Below are positions 1 through 6,730 of a stretch of 9,987 nt of DNA, piece after piece (position 1 is the first letter of the stretch; the number at the start of each line of letters is the position of its first letter). The stretch is from positions 1 through 9,987 of the forward strand of contig JAJZKY010000127.1 in assembly GCA_021803885.1 (NCBI GenBank). Reading direction: 5' to 3'. The notes beneath the pieces are model-generated. The model had not been told where the DNA came from. It did no database searches and worked only from the letters and a program-made list of their open reading frames with translations. The translations under genes were made by a program, and so were the position numbers. This stretch comes from Planctomycetota bacterium (GTDB taxonomy: Bacteria > Planctomycetota > Phycisphaerae > WQYP01 > JAJZKY01).

Positions 1-167
1 CAAAATTTCTGCGCCGTAAAACACGAATTTATTTTTGCGCGGTCCCTTATTGTTCGACGCGGCTTAACCCGACGTAATAGCCACCACCTGCTGAAACGAC
101 ATCGCTATAAAATGAAGATTTTATTTTGGATGACCGGTGAGCAAGGACAGATGCAAGGAGAGAGCGC

Positions 168-720
168 ATGGATGCCCAACAATTATGGTCCTTGGTCCCG
201 GCGTTGGAGACGTATATCAAGGGATATTGGCTTTGTTTGAAGCGACACAACACCTTCCGACAGTTTTGCAGCCATCTGCCGGGTTTGATGGCGGATTTGG
301 ATCGTCAGAGCACTGTGCCCATCGCATTGGCTACCGGCATGGCCGTTCGCACGTTACAGGAGTTCCTGGTCTTATTCATCTGAGATGATACCCGCATGGA
401 CCGTATGCTTGTGGACCACGTGGTTCAGAGTTGTCCAGAGGGTACATTGGAATCATAGACGATAGCGGGCGCGCCAAACGTGGGGGCAACACACCCGGCG
501 TGCAGCGTCAGTATTGTGGTGAGATCGGCAAGATTGATAACTTCGTGTTTGGCCAGCATTTATTTTTTTATGGATAACCAGCCTTCGAATCCATTTTGCT
601 GCATGTTGCAAAGTGACCTGTACCTGCCCAAAGGATGGCCAAAAGATCACCCACGGTGTCAAGAGGCGGACAGGGGCGATGATCGCCACCGAACTATGGC
701 AGCGGGATTATTGGACTCGA
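168..720 (+). pseudogene. Decayed IS701-family (DDE) transposase remnant
   Basis: A conceptual translation stitched across frames resembles the N-terminal half of IS701-family transposases. The reading frame opens at ATG 168, with an AAGGAG ribosome site at 155-160. It reads through a typical start (MDAQQLWSLVPALE) and a segment ending RTLQEFLVLFI. A TGA at 381-383 replaces the Trp expected before DDTRMDRM, and the same frame then continues to about 449. One missing G near 449-450 moves the reading to the second frame, which gives IIDDSGRAKRGGNTPGVQRQ and YCGEIGKIDN (about 452-540). This is the characteristic first-Asp block of the family. A further shift near 540-548 returns to the first frame, where SDLYLPKGWPKDHPRCQEAD (about 611-670) matches the next conserved block. 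Homology fades after about 720, and I cannot see the second catalytic Asp, the C-terminal Glu block or terminal inverted repeats. It is not functional as written. Family memory, not a search, supports the name. Confidence 0.75.
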
Positions 721-970
721 CGGTAGCGGCTTCATTGTTGTGCTTCCTACCCGATACGCAATGCTGCTTCTTACGCCAGTCGAAGACGCAGAAACAAAAA
801 TACCGCGATTGGCGACAATTGCTATTTTGGGGTTCCACAGTAGCTGCAAACGCCGCAAATTTCACCAGGCTATTGGCCAACAGCCGCTCGAAGACGGAAA
901 TTCGCGATGTAGTACTAAGAATAGTACTGCGACAGAGCACGAAACGGTAATTGGCCATACTAAAACTATA
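721..970. other. Gene-free stretch, possibly the eroded tail of the transposase
   Basis: No convincing gene is visible on either strand. The open frames here (for example plus-strand 740-1000 and minus-strand 659-958) have low-complexity or implausible composition, no recognisable motif and no good ribosome binding site. The stretch may be the unrecognisable 3' half of the upstream IS701-like element. The only local structure I see is AGTACT-N6-AGTACT at 911-928, a short inverted repeat without a following T-run. Confidence 0.4.
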
Positions 971-988
971 TGGAATAAAGTTATTCCA
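971..988. promoter_or_regulatory. Perfect palindrome TGGAATAA-AG-TTATTCCA, putative operator
   Basis: Two perfect 8-base inverted arms separated by 2 bases form an 18-base dyad, as expected for a dimeric helix-turn-helix regulator. It lies 31 bases upstream of the -35 hexamer of the PEP-CTERM gene promoter and is followed by an A/T-rich tract ending ATTTTGTA, which could serve as an UP-like element. A near-identical dyad sits at 5702-5719 at exactly the same distance from another promoter. That position, well upstream of -35, favours activation over simple occlusion. The cognate regulator is not in the window and I cannot name its family. Confidence 0.65.
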
Positions 989-1019
989 AAAAAACTTTAA
1001 TATTTTGTAGCTTTTTTAT

Positions 1020-1047
1020 TTGACAAGGCATATAAATGCTGTATGCT
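1020..1047 (+). promoter_or_regulatory. Sigma70-like promoter for the PEP-CTERM/fucosidase operon
   Basis: A consensus -35 TTGACA (1020-1025) and a -10-like TATGCT (1042-1047) are separated by 16 bases. The sequence upstream is strongly A/T-rich. Transcription would begin near 1054, leaving a leader of about 100 bases before the ATG at 1156. The promoter is assigned from hexamer match and position only. Confidence 0.6.
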
Positions 1048-1063
1048 GGTAAACGTAGTAACA

Positions 1064-1126
1064 CTGACGGCTCCGGAAATGAGCCAACGGTCAGATGAGG
1101 CGGTGTTCGCTTTGCCTGTGGTTTTT
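1064..1126 (+). promoter_or_regulatory. Structured 5' leader with two hairpins and a T-run (attenuator-like)
   Basis: The leader can fold into two consecutive hairpins. In the first, CTGAC (1064-1068) pairs with GTCAG (1090-1094) and GGCTC (1069-1073) pairs with GAGCC (1081-1085), leaving an AACG bulge (1086-1089) and a 7-base loop. In the second, AGGCGG (1098-1103) pairs with TTGCCT (1112-1117), including two G-U pairs, and closes on a TTCG loop. Five T residues follow at 1122-1126. The second hairpin with its T-run resembles a weak intrinsic terminator, so the leader might attenuate transcription. It does not match any riboswitch class I recognise, and the T-run is four bases from the stem, which weakens the terminator reading. 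Confidence 0.35.
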
Positions 1127-1155
1127 AGAGGGCGTTTGCATTGGAGGATTGAATC

Positions 1156-2733
1156 ATGCGAACCGAATTTCATTTATCTGGTTATGTTGCACTGGCATTG
1201 GCGGCGGCGGTGGCAACTGCGGGCATTGCCGCTTCGGGCACAGCGGTGCGAGCCACTACGGCTACGTGGACGGGCGGTGGTGGCAGCGGCAATACCAATT
1301 GGTCGGACACGGCAAACTGGAGCGGCGGCAGCGGCACGGGTGGTATTCCCGGCACCGGCGACACAGTGGATTTTGGTACCAGCACTTCGCTGACGAGCAA
1401 TAATGATCTCAGTGCGCTTTCGATTGGAGAACTCTTATTTGGCTATCCTGCCAATGGACCGGACGCATTCACGCTCACCGGAAACAGTCTGACCGTCACC
1501 ACCACCGGTTTGAATAGTGGATATGGAATCTATGCAAATGGTACAGCCACTGAAACCATTAACAACGACGTAGCCTTCAGTGGCAGTTCAGATGTGCGGG
1601 AGGCCTCATCGGGAACAATTGTACTTAATGGTACCATTACCGGCACTGATAACTTTGTACTCAATGCTGGCAGTGGTGCCATCGTTCTTGACGACACCTC
1701 TGGTGGAGCAGATACATTTACCGGCGGTTTGACTGGCATTAATGGCATAATCGACCTGAAAGCCGGTAACTACACGTTTGAGGGGACGAGCAACTACGGC
1801 TTACAAGGCACCGTCAACATGACTGGTGGCAGTTTAACCCTCGGCAGTTCATCGAGCGCTACTATCCAAAATGAGACCAATATTTATAACGTCAGTGGTG
1901 GTACACTTGCCTACAATGGCTTCTATCGTGGCGCGGGCGACACCACTGTTAACATCGGCGGCAATCTCACCGTCGACGATACTAGTGGATTTGGCACCCG
2001 CATCTCAACCGACAACTACAGTGGGTCGCTGACTTTGGCAGGAGGTAGCGCGACCTTCTCCGGTAATACTATTACGGTCAACGACGCGGCGAGCACAGAC
2101 GTCGGCACTATTAATCTGAATTCCGGCACGCTAACCACCCCTGGCTTGGCTTTCAACAGCAGCACCTCTGGCACTGCCGTGATCAACTCCGATGGCGGCA
2201 CACTGGAATTTTCCGCGGCGGATACTATCGCCGCCAGCACGGCCGCGACTTGGAACGTGTTGGCCGGTGGGTCGGTTATTAATACTGATGGCAATAATGT
2301 TACTATTGATCAGGCGCTGGTCAGTGATGCCACCGCCGATGGTGGTCTGACCAAGAATGGTTTGGGAACGCTGAATCTGGCCAGCACAGCTAATACGTAC
2401 AACGGCAATACCACGGTGAATGCCGGTACGCTGGAAATTAATTCCAACTTTCTGGCCAGCACCAGCACAGTTTCAATTGCGGCCGGCGCCTTGATGGATT
2501 TAAATTACAGCAGCACCGTTACAGATATCGTAAAAGCCCTGTACCTCAATGGCGTAAGCCAGGGAGCGGGCGTCTACGGCGCGGGCCATTTGGGTTCCAC
2601 TTATTTCTCTGGTACCGGCACACTGACGGTGCAGGGCAGTGAGATTCCTGAACCGGCGACACTGGCACTAATGGCGTCGGCCGGCGTTGGATTGTTGACG
2701 ATCAAACGGCGAAAGAACATCGGTTCACTTTAA
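1156..2733 (+). CDS. Secreted PEP-CTERM beta-helix protein with autotransporter-associated beta-strand repeat
   Basis: A 525-residue exported surface protein of unknown ligand. The ATG at 1156 is preceded by GGAGG (1143-1147) at good spacing. Residues 1-33 form a signal peptide with an Ala-rich core and likely cleavage after VRA. The mature N terminus (TWTGGGGSGNTNWSDTANW, about 37-55) is the pattern that opens many planctomycete and verrucomicrobial beta-strand-repeat proteins. The body is Gly/Ser/Thr/Asn-rich with repeated short strands such as SGTLTL and GGNLTV, consistent with a right-handed beta-helix. Residues about 396-430 (GGLTKNGLGTLNLAS to NAGTLEINS) match the autotransporter-associated beta-strand repeat. 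Residues about 459-493 (KALYLNGVSQGAGVYGAG) form a common segment before the sorting signal. The C terminus holds PEP at 498-500, a hydrophobic helix and the basic KRRK tail, the exosortase-processed PEP-CTERM signal. No exosortase is in the window. It is probably the first gene of an operon with the fucosidase. A role in binding glycan at the cell surface is inference. Confidence 0.9.
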   Translation: MRTEFHLSGYVALALAAAVATAGIAASGTAVRATTATWTGGGGSGNTNWSDTANWSGGSGTGGIPGTGDTVDFGTSTSLTSNNDLSALSIGELLFGYPANGPDAFTLTGNSLTVTTTGLNSGYGIYANGTATETINNDVAFSGSSDVREASSGTIVLNGTITGTDNFVLNAGSGAIVLDDTSGGADTFTGGLTGINGIIDLKAGNYTFEGTSNYGLQGTVNMTGGSLTLGSSSSATIQNETNIYNVSGGTLAYNGFYRGAGDTTVNIGGNLTVDDTSGFGTRISTDNYSGSLTLAGGSATFSGNTITVNDAASTDVGTINLNSGTLTTPGLAFNSSTSGTAVINSDGGTLEFSAADTIAASTAATWNVLAGGSVINTDGNNVTIDQALVSDATADGGLTKNGLGTLNLASTANTYNGNTTVNAGTLEINSNFLASTSTVSIAAGALMDLNYSSTVTDIVKALYLNGVSQGAGVYGAGHLGSTYFSGTGTLTVQGSEIPEPATLALMASAGVGLLTIKRRKNIGSL

Positions 2734-2751
2734 TACAGATTGGGCGGTTAC

Positions 2752-4056
2752 ATGACGGAAATGCTGCGGCCACGCAAAACAGTGGGCGAAAGTTCCTGGT
2801 TTGTGCGGGATCGGTTTGGTATGTTTATTCACTGGGGGCTGTATTCGATGGCGGCCCGGCACGAATGGGTGATGCATCACGAAAAAATTCCGCCCCAGGA
2901 CTATGAAAAAAAATACTTTTCACGTTTTGATCCAGACCTGTATAACCCGCAGGCCTGGGCGGATGCAGCCAGCCGCGCCGGCATGAAGTATTTTGTGATT
3001 ACCACCAAGCATCACGAAGGATTTTGCCTGTGGGATTCCAAGCTTACCACTTACAAGGCCACGCGTACGCCGGCCGGGCGCGATCTGCTGCGTCCCATGG
3101 TGGAAGCGTTTCGCCAACGGGATTTGCGGGTGGGCTTGTACCATTCTCTGATTGACTGGCACCATGACCAGTATGTGATTGATCCGCACTTTGGGCCGCT
3201 GCGGGACCATCCGGATCGGGCCAAGTTCAACCAGGGTCGCAATCAGGCCAAGTATGCTGCGTATCTACATGGGCAGGTGCGGGAATTGCTGAGCCACTAC
3301 GGCAAAATTGACGTGCTGTGGTTTGATTTCAGCTACCCCAAGCCGGATGGTTTGGGCAAGGGGCGTCAGGACTGGCAAAGTGAGAAGCTCTACAAACTGG
3401 TGCGTAAGTTGCAGCCGAAGGTGCTGCTCAACGACCGCATTGACCTGCCGGATAGCTGGGACATTAAAACGCCGGAGCAGGTGGTGCCGCGGCAAGGGGT
3501 GGTGGTGGACGGCCAGCCCGTGGTGTGGGAGGCGTGCCACACCTTTTCGGGTTCGTGGGGTTATCACCGGGATGAGCAATCATGGAAAAGTGTGGGGCAG
3601 TTGGTGGAAATGCTCATCGACACGGTAAGCAAAGACGGTAATTTGCTGCTGAATGTAGGCCCCACATCCCGGGGCACTTTTGATGAACGGACGATGGAGC
3701 GGCTTAACGGTATCGGCCAATGGATGGATCTGCACAGCCGATCTATTTACGGCTGCGGAGCTGCGCCGGCGGAATTTCCAGTACCGCAGGATTGTCGATT
3801 GACCTGGAATCCGGTCCGGAAGCGCATGTATGTGCATGTACTGGCGTGGCCGTTCCGGCATCTACACCTGGATGGATTCAAGAATCGGGTGGAATACGCC
3901 CAGTTGCTCAACGATGGTTCGGAAATATGCTTTCATCAGGACGGCCACCATGGGCTGAATTTCAAGGGTGTGGCCACACCGGAAACGCTGACCCTGGAAT
4001 TGCCGGTGCAACGGCCCCAGGTTACGGTACCGGTGATTGAACTGTTTATGAAATAG
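2752..4056 (+). CDS. Alpha-L-fucosidase, glycoside hydrolase family 29
   Basis: A retaining exo-acting glycosidase expected to release alpha-linked L-fucose from glycans. From ATG 2752 it is 434 residues, the usual size for a catalytic barrel plus a short beta-sandwich. Diagnostic blocks are FGMFIHWGLYS (23-32), TTKHHEGFCLWDS (84-96), VLWFDF with candidate nucleophile Asp192, WEACHTFSGSWGY (259-271) with Glu260 as a plausible acid/base, and DGNLLLNVGP (295-304). No signal peptide or membrane segment is seen, so a cytoplasmic location is likely. It starts 18 bases after the stop of the PEP-CTERM gene, with no promoter or terminator between, so co-transcription is likely. The ribosome site is weak (GGGCGG, 2742-2747), which suggests translational coupling. 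TTG 2740 and ATG 2761 are alternative starts. Assignment to GH29 is firm; the natural substrate and linkage are not readable from sequence, and acid/base residues vary among GH29 subfamilies. Confidence 0.92.
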   Translation: MTEMLRPRKTVGESSWFVRDRFGMFIHWGLYSMAARHEWVMHHEKIPPQDYEKKYFSRFDPDLYNPQAWADAASRAGMKYFVITTKHHEGFCLWDSKLTTYKATRTPAGRDLLRPMVEAFRQRDLRVGLYHSLIDWHHDQYVIDPHFGPLRDHPDRAKFNQGRNQAKYAAYLHGQVRELLSHYGKIDVLWFDFSYPKPDGLGKGRQDWQSEKLYKLVRKLQPKVLLNDRIDLPDSWDIKTPEQVVPRQGVVVDGQPVVWEACHTFSGSWGYHRDEQSWKSVGQLVEMLIDTVSKDGNLLLNVGPTSRGTFDERTMERLNGIGQWMDLHSRSIYGCGAAPAEFPVPQDCRLTWNPVRKRMYVHVLAWPFRHLHLDGFKNRVEYAQLLNDGSEICFHQDGHHGLNFKGVATPETLTLELPVQRPQVTVPVIELFMK

Positions 4057-4129
4057 CCGCATCTAACAATTGGCCCAACGGAACCGTTTGTCCCACCGGG
4101 TTATTGATCCGGCTTTTGGTGCGTCTTGG

Positions 4130-5614
4130 TTATGGGGTAAGGCCCAGCCGGGTGTATTGTTCCAGCGGTGCTTCATAATTTTTCAGATGGGCTTTGAGCC
4201 GCTGAATAAAATGGTTTTCGATCCCCTCATCGGTCAGCGGATGTTGCTGGCTAGGGTCGTGGAGTAAATCCCATAACTGATGTGGCCGGTCATATCCGTC
4301 CTCTTTCGTGGGGGCTTGGGGTACGCGGCCCGATGTGGGAATTTTATACAGTGGCAAGTTATAGGTATGGCCGAAATACCGACCCATTTCAATTTGCTCA
4401 TGCACGGACCGTGGAAACCATCTATTCATGCCGGCCACGGGCATGGCGGTATAGGCATGGAGCGGGCCGCCATCGGGATTGATAGGATTACGCATGTAAA
4501 AATAGCGGCCATCGGTGATGTTGGTGGCCATGCCGAAATAGCCCAAAATGCCGTCTTTGCGTACGGGCTGGCCGGCGATGACGGGCCGAAGTGAGCGGCC
4601 ATGGACAAACGGCGGTGAGGGCACACCGAAATAGTCCAGAAAGGTGGGCATGATGTCAATAGTCTGGGTCATGGTTCTGATACGGCCTGACGACGGGTTG
4701 CCATCGGGTGGTTTTATAATCAAGGGAATTCGGCCAATTTCGCGGTAGACAGGCATAAACACCTTCATCCAGAAGCCGTGCTCGGCGAGCATGGTGCCAT
4801 GGTCGGTGGTGAAGATGATGAGTGTTTCATCAAAAATACCAAGCTCATCGAGCTTGGCGAGAATTTTGCCCAGCCAAAAATCCGTCATGGTAAGCAGACC
4901 GGCGTAACATTTGCGGATGTGCTCGACGGCGGCGGGTGATTCTTTGACCACGTCATACCTAGGCCAGTCAAAAAGAGGACCGTCCCAGGTGTCGTTATAC
5001 ATTTGTCGATATTTTTGGGTGCAGTAAAAAGGTTCGTGCGGGTCAAATATCTCCACCTGCATGAACCAATTATCCGCATGACGATTATCTTCCAGCCATT
5101 GCACAGCGCTGGCGGCCGTGCGGGGGCCGGAAAAATCTTCTTCTCGCAGTTGGCGCAGACGGTTTTTATAGTTCTGGTCATCGCGTGGGGTTACACGAGG
5201 ATCAAGTCTTTCCGGCATGGCGGGGCGATCGACCAGAGAAACCCAGGGGTCATACTCCTGGCCGCGGAACAGTTCCCAGGTGTTAAATGCGGTGTGATAG
5301 TTCTCGCCGCCGAGTTCAAAATAATGGTAATGATCGGTTAATAAATGGGTGAAGATACCCCGATCCTGCAGGAGTCGTGGCAGGACATCATCGTAGGGTT
5401 CAACAGGGCCCCAACCGCGATAGATAAAATTATACCGGCCGGTGGTAAATTCGCGTCTGGCCGGCATACATGGCAGCGAACCGACCCAATGGTTATCAAA
5501 TTGTATGCCGGAGTTTGCCAGGCGGTCGATATTGGGTGTTTTTACCCAGGGGCTGCCGTAGCAGCCCAAATAATCCTGTCGAACCGTATCCAACACTAAA
5601 AACAGAGCTTTCAT
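4130..5614 (-). CDS. Type I (formylglycine-dependent) sulfatase, family S1
   Basis: A 494-residue sulfatase of the alkaline-phosphatase superfamily, expected to hydrolyse a sulfate ester, here probably on a glycan. The N terminus LVLDTVRQDYLGCYG carries metal-ligand Asp9. The activation motif is C49-M-P-A-R53, where Cys49 would be converted to formylglycine. FDPHEPF (190-196) and TTDHGTMLAEHG (269-280, with Asp271 and His272 as likely metal ligands) are further family hallmarks. The C terminus (LWDLLHDPSQQHPLTD and EQYTRLGL) is the usual closing subdomain, so the protein appears complete. The first residues are already the first core strand and no start lies upstream in frame, so there is no signal peptide and a cytoplasmic site is likely. 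AAGGAG (plus-strand 5624-5629) sets the start at 5614. It converges on the fucosidase across 73 bases and diverges from the pseudopilin gene. No maturation enzyme is encoded in the window, so it must be supplied elsewhere. The specific S1 subfamily and substrate are not determined. Confidence 0.93.
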   Translation of the reverse strand: MKALFLVLDTVRQDYLGCYGSPWVKTPNIDRLANSGIQFDNHWVGSLPCMPARREFTTGRYNFIYRGWGPVEPYDDVLPRLLQDRGIFTHLLTDHYHYFELGGENYHTAFNTWELFRGQEYDPWVSLVDRPAMPERLDPRVTPRDDQNYKNRLRQLREEDFSGPRTAASAVQWLEDNRHADNWFMQVEIFDPHEPFYCTQKYRQMYNDTWDGPLFDWPRYDVVKESPAAVEHIRKCYAGLLTMTDFWLGKILAKLDELGIFDETLIIFTTDHGTMLAEHGFWMKVFMPVYREIGRIPLIIKPPDGNPSSGRIRTMTQTIDIMPTFLDYFGVPSPPFVHGRSLRPVIAGQPVRKDGILGYFGMATNITDGRYFYMRNPINPDGGPLHAYTAMPVAGMNRWFPRSVHEQIEMGRYFGHTYNLPLYKIPTSGRVPQAPTKEDGYDRPHQLWDLLHDPSQQHPLTDEGIENHFIQRLKAHLKNYEAPLEQYTRLGLTP

Positions 5615-5651
5615 GATGGGTGTCTCCTTGCCGGGGCCGCGCCGCTGGTCG

Positions 5652-5680
5652 ATTATAAGGGATCGTGCAATGGTATGAAA
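5652..5680 (-). promoter_or_regulatory. Candidate sulfatase promoter with consensus -10
   Basis: On the minus strand a perfect TATAAT (plus-strand 5652-5657) lies about 37 bases upstream of the sulfatase start. At 17-base spacing the -35 position reads TTTCAT (5675-5680), a poor match. A strong -10 with a weak -35 is typical of activator-dependent promoters, and the palindrome at 5702-5719 lies 21 bases further upstream. The -10 is convincing; dependence on the palindrome is inference. Confidence 0.45.
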
Positions 5681-5701
5681 TGGTCATGTTTTGCGAAAAT
5701 A

Positions 5702-5719
5702 TGGAATAAATTGATTCCA
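5702..5719. promoter_or_regulatory. Near-perfect palindrome TGGAATAA-AT-TGATTCCA, second putative operator
   Basis: The same dyad as at 971-988, with one mismatch between its arms (TGGAATAA against TGGAATCA). It ends 31 bases before the -35 of the pseudopilin promoter, exactly as in the first copy, and is likewise followed by an A/T-rich tract ending ATTTTGTA. It sits in the divergent region between the sulfatase and the pseudopilin gene and could serve both. Two copies with conserved sequence, flank and spacing argue for a real regulator-binding site. Confidence 0.65.
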
Positions 5720-5750
5720 AATAAAATTTTGTAATTCCCAATATGTTTCC

Positions 5751-5779
5751 TTGCAAACGTTTCGGATTCATGGTAGTAT
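5751..5779 (+). promoter_or_regulatory. Sigma70-like promoter for the pseudopilin-like gene
   Basis: TTGCAA (5751-5756) and TAGTAT (5774-5779) are separated by 17 bases, and TGG immediately before the -10 gives an extended -10 (TGn). Transcription would start near 5786, leaving a leader of about 90 bases before ATG 5875. A promoter here argues against translation from the upstream ATG at 5743. Confidence 0.55.
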
Positions 5780-5874
5780 TTGGACAAGGGTGGACGAAAA
5801 AGGAAGCAGGGTGGGCGGCGGCAGTTGTGGAGAGCCATTGGGATTGGCGGCGGATTGGAATACAGGTGGCGACC

Positions 5875-6648
5875 ATGCGAAGAGCAAACTCCAAAGCGTT
5901 CACTCTGGTGGAACTGCTGGTGGTGATCCTGATCATCAGTATTTTGATTGCACTGCTCTTGCCAGCGTTGGCGGCAGCCAGACAGTTGGCCTATATGGTG
6001 GACTGCGAATCGAACTTAAACCAAATCGGTATGGCGGAACAAATGTATGTGCAAACAACGCAAGACTTTATCGCAGATCAACCCTATTACATGGACAATA
6101 TCATGTGGGATAAACAGCTTTACCCGTTTTTGTGCGACCGTAACCTGACGAATGCCGAGTTGACTGGCAGTCACTTGATCCCATCTCTGGCGTTGCCGGT
6201 CTTTATTTGCCCGGACGATCCTCCGCGGCCTGATTTGTTTGGCGCGGTGCCGCAATCTTACGCCATTATTCGCGGTCCTAATACACATCCCGGCATTTTT
6301 GGCCTGCTGGCCTATCAGGTAGAACCATACTATAAAGAAGGCGGGGTGCGGCTGTACCAAATTCCGGATCCTGCCGGGACGATCTATCTAACGGATGGCT
6401 ACCTGGGCAATTATTCCAGCTATCCCACCAATGGACCGTTCCAAGGAGCTTTGTCGCCGCCTAATTTTATTAACACTCAGTATACCAATGCCTATACCAA
6501 TGAACCTATTGTACCGCCGCACAGCGGTGGCACCTTCAATTATTTATTTTTGGATGGCCACGTGGAAAATTTGCGCTATGCCCAGACCATTGGCCGGGGC
6601 TCACTGGCCGTACCGGAAGGAATGTGGAGCGTGGCGGCGGGCGATTAG
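5875..6648 (+). CDS. Pseudopilin-like protein with prepilin N-terminal methylation motif and C-terminal H-Xn-DG motif
   Basis: A 257-residue protein of the large PVC-group family of prepilin-like proteins. The start at ATG 5875 has AGGTGG at 5864-5869 and puts the type III leader at its usual place. The longer frame from 5743 would add 44 residues before the leader and overlap the proposed promoter. Residues 1-8 (MRRANSKA) form a short basic leader, cleaved before Phe9, followed by FTLVELLVV and a hydrophobic helix to about residue 30. [16 protein letters not shown] is the conserved segment after the helix in this family. The C-terminal [15 protein letters not shown] corresponds to the processing-associated H-X9-DG motif but has ten residues between His and Asp. 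The leader has Ala where Gly is usual before the cleavage site. Such proteins are abundant beside glycan-degradation genes in Planctomycetes and Lentisphaerae, and their function is not established. A prepilin peptidase must be supplied elsewhere. Confidence 0.88.
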   Translation: MRRANSKAFTLVELLVVILIISILIALLLPALAAARQLAYMVDCESNLNQIGMAEQMYVQTTQDFIADQPYYMDNIMWDKQLYPFLCDRNLTNAELTGSHLIPSLALPVFICPDDPPRPDLFGAVPQSYAIIRGPNTHPGIFGLLAYQVEPYYKEGGVRLYQIPDPAGTIYLTDGYLGNYSSYPTNGPFQGALSPPNFINTQYTNAYTNEPIVPPHSGGTFNYLFLDGHVENLRYAQTIGRGSLAVPEGMWSVAAGD

Positions 6649-6660
6649 CTTGGCGCGGTG

Positions 6661-6690
6661 TTGCACACGTTACGGATATCAATGTATTAC
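6661..6690 (+). promoter_or_regulatory. Weak candidate promoter before the lyase-like gene
   Basis: TTGCAC (6661-6666) and TATTAC (6685-6690) lie 18 bases apart in the 82-base gap after the pseudopilin gene. Both hexamers are imperfect, and no terminator is visible in the gap. Read-through from the pseudopilin promoter is an equally good explanation for expression of the downstream gene. Neither copy of the palindrome motif occurs here. Confidence 0.2.
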
Positions 6691-6730
6691 CAAAACACAA
6701 CAGTGATACTGCTTTTTCAGGAGTTATCTG

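Noticed and set aside
1..167. Search for a gene end, IS terminus or promoter at the left edge
   Set aside because: Apart from the AAGGAG ribosome site of the transposase remnant at 155-160, no terminal inverted repeat, tRNA or coding signal could be supported.
911..928. AGTACT-N6-AGTACT inverted repeat as a terminator or operator
   Set aside because: The stem is only six A/T-rich pairs, no T-run follows, and each half is itself palindromic, so it occurs easily by chance.
659..958. Minus-strand open frame of 99 codons
   Set aside because: No ribosome site, no motif and implausible composition. It overlaps the transposase remnant and its decayed tail.
1182..2294. Several minus-strand open frames across the PEP-CTERM gene
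   Set aside because: They are Val/Ala/Pro-rich mirror frames of a repetitive Gly/Ser/Thr gene without ribosome sites or motifs.
4057..4129. Possible bidirectional terminator between the fucosidase and sulfatase
   Set aside because: Only a CCGG-N9-CCGG dyad followed by four T (near 4097-4118) and a short AACGG/CCGTT repeat are visible. Stems are too short for a convincing terminator.
5743..5874. N-terminal extension of the pseudopilin-like frame from ATG 5743
   Set aside because: It would overlap the proposed -35/-10 elements and put 51 residues before the prepilin cleavage site. ATG 5875 has a ribosome site and the normal leader length.
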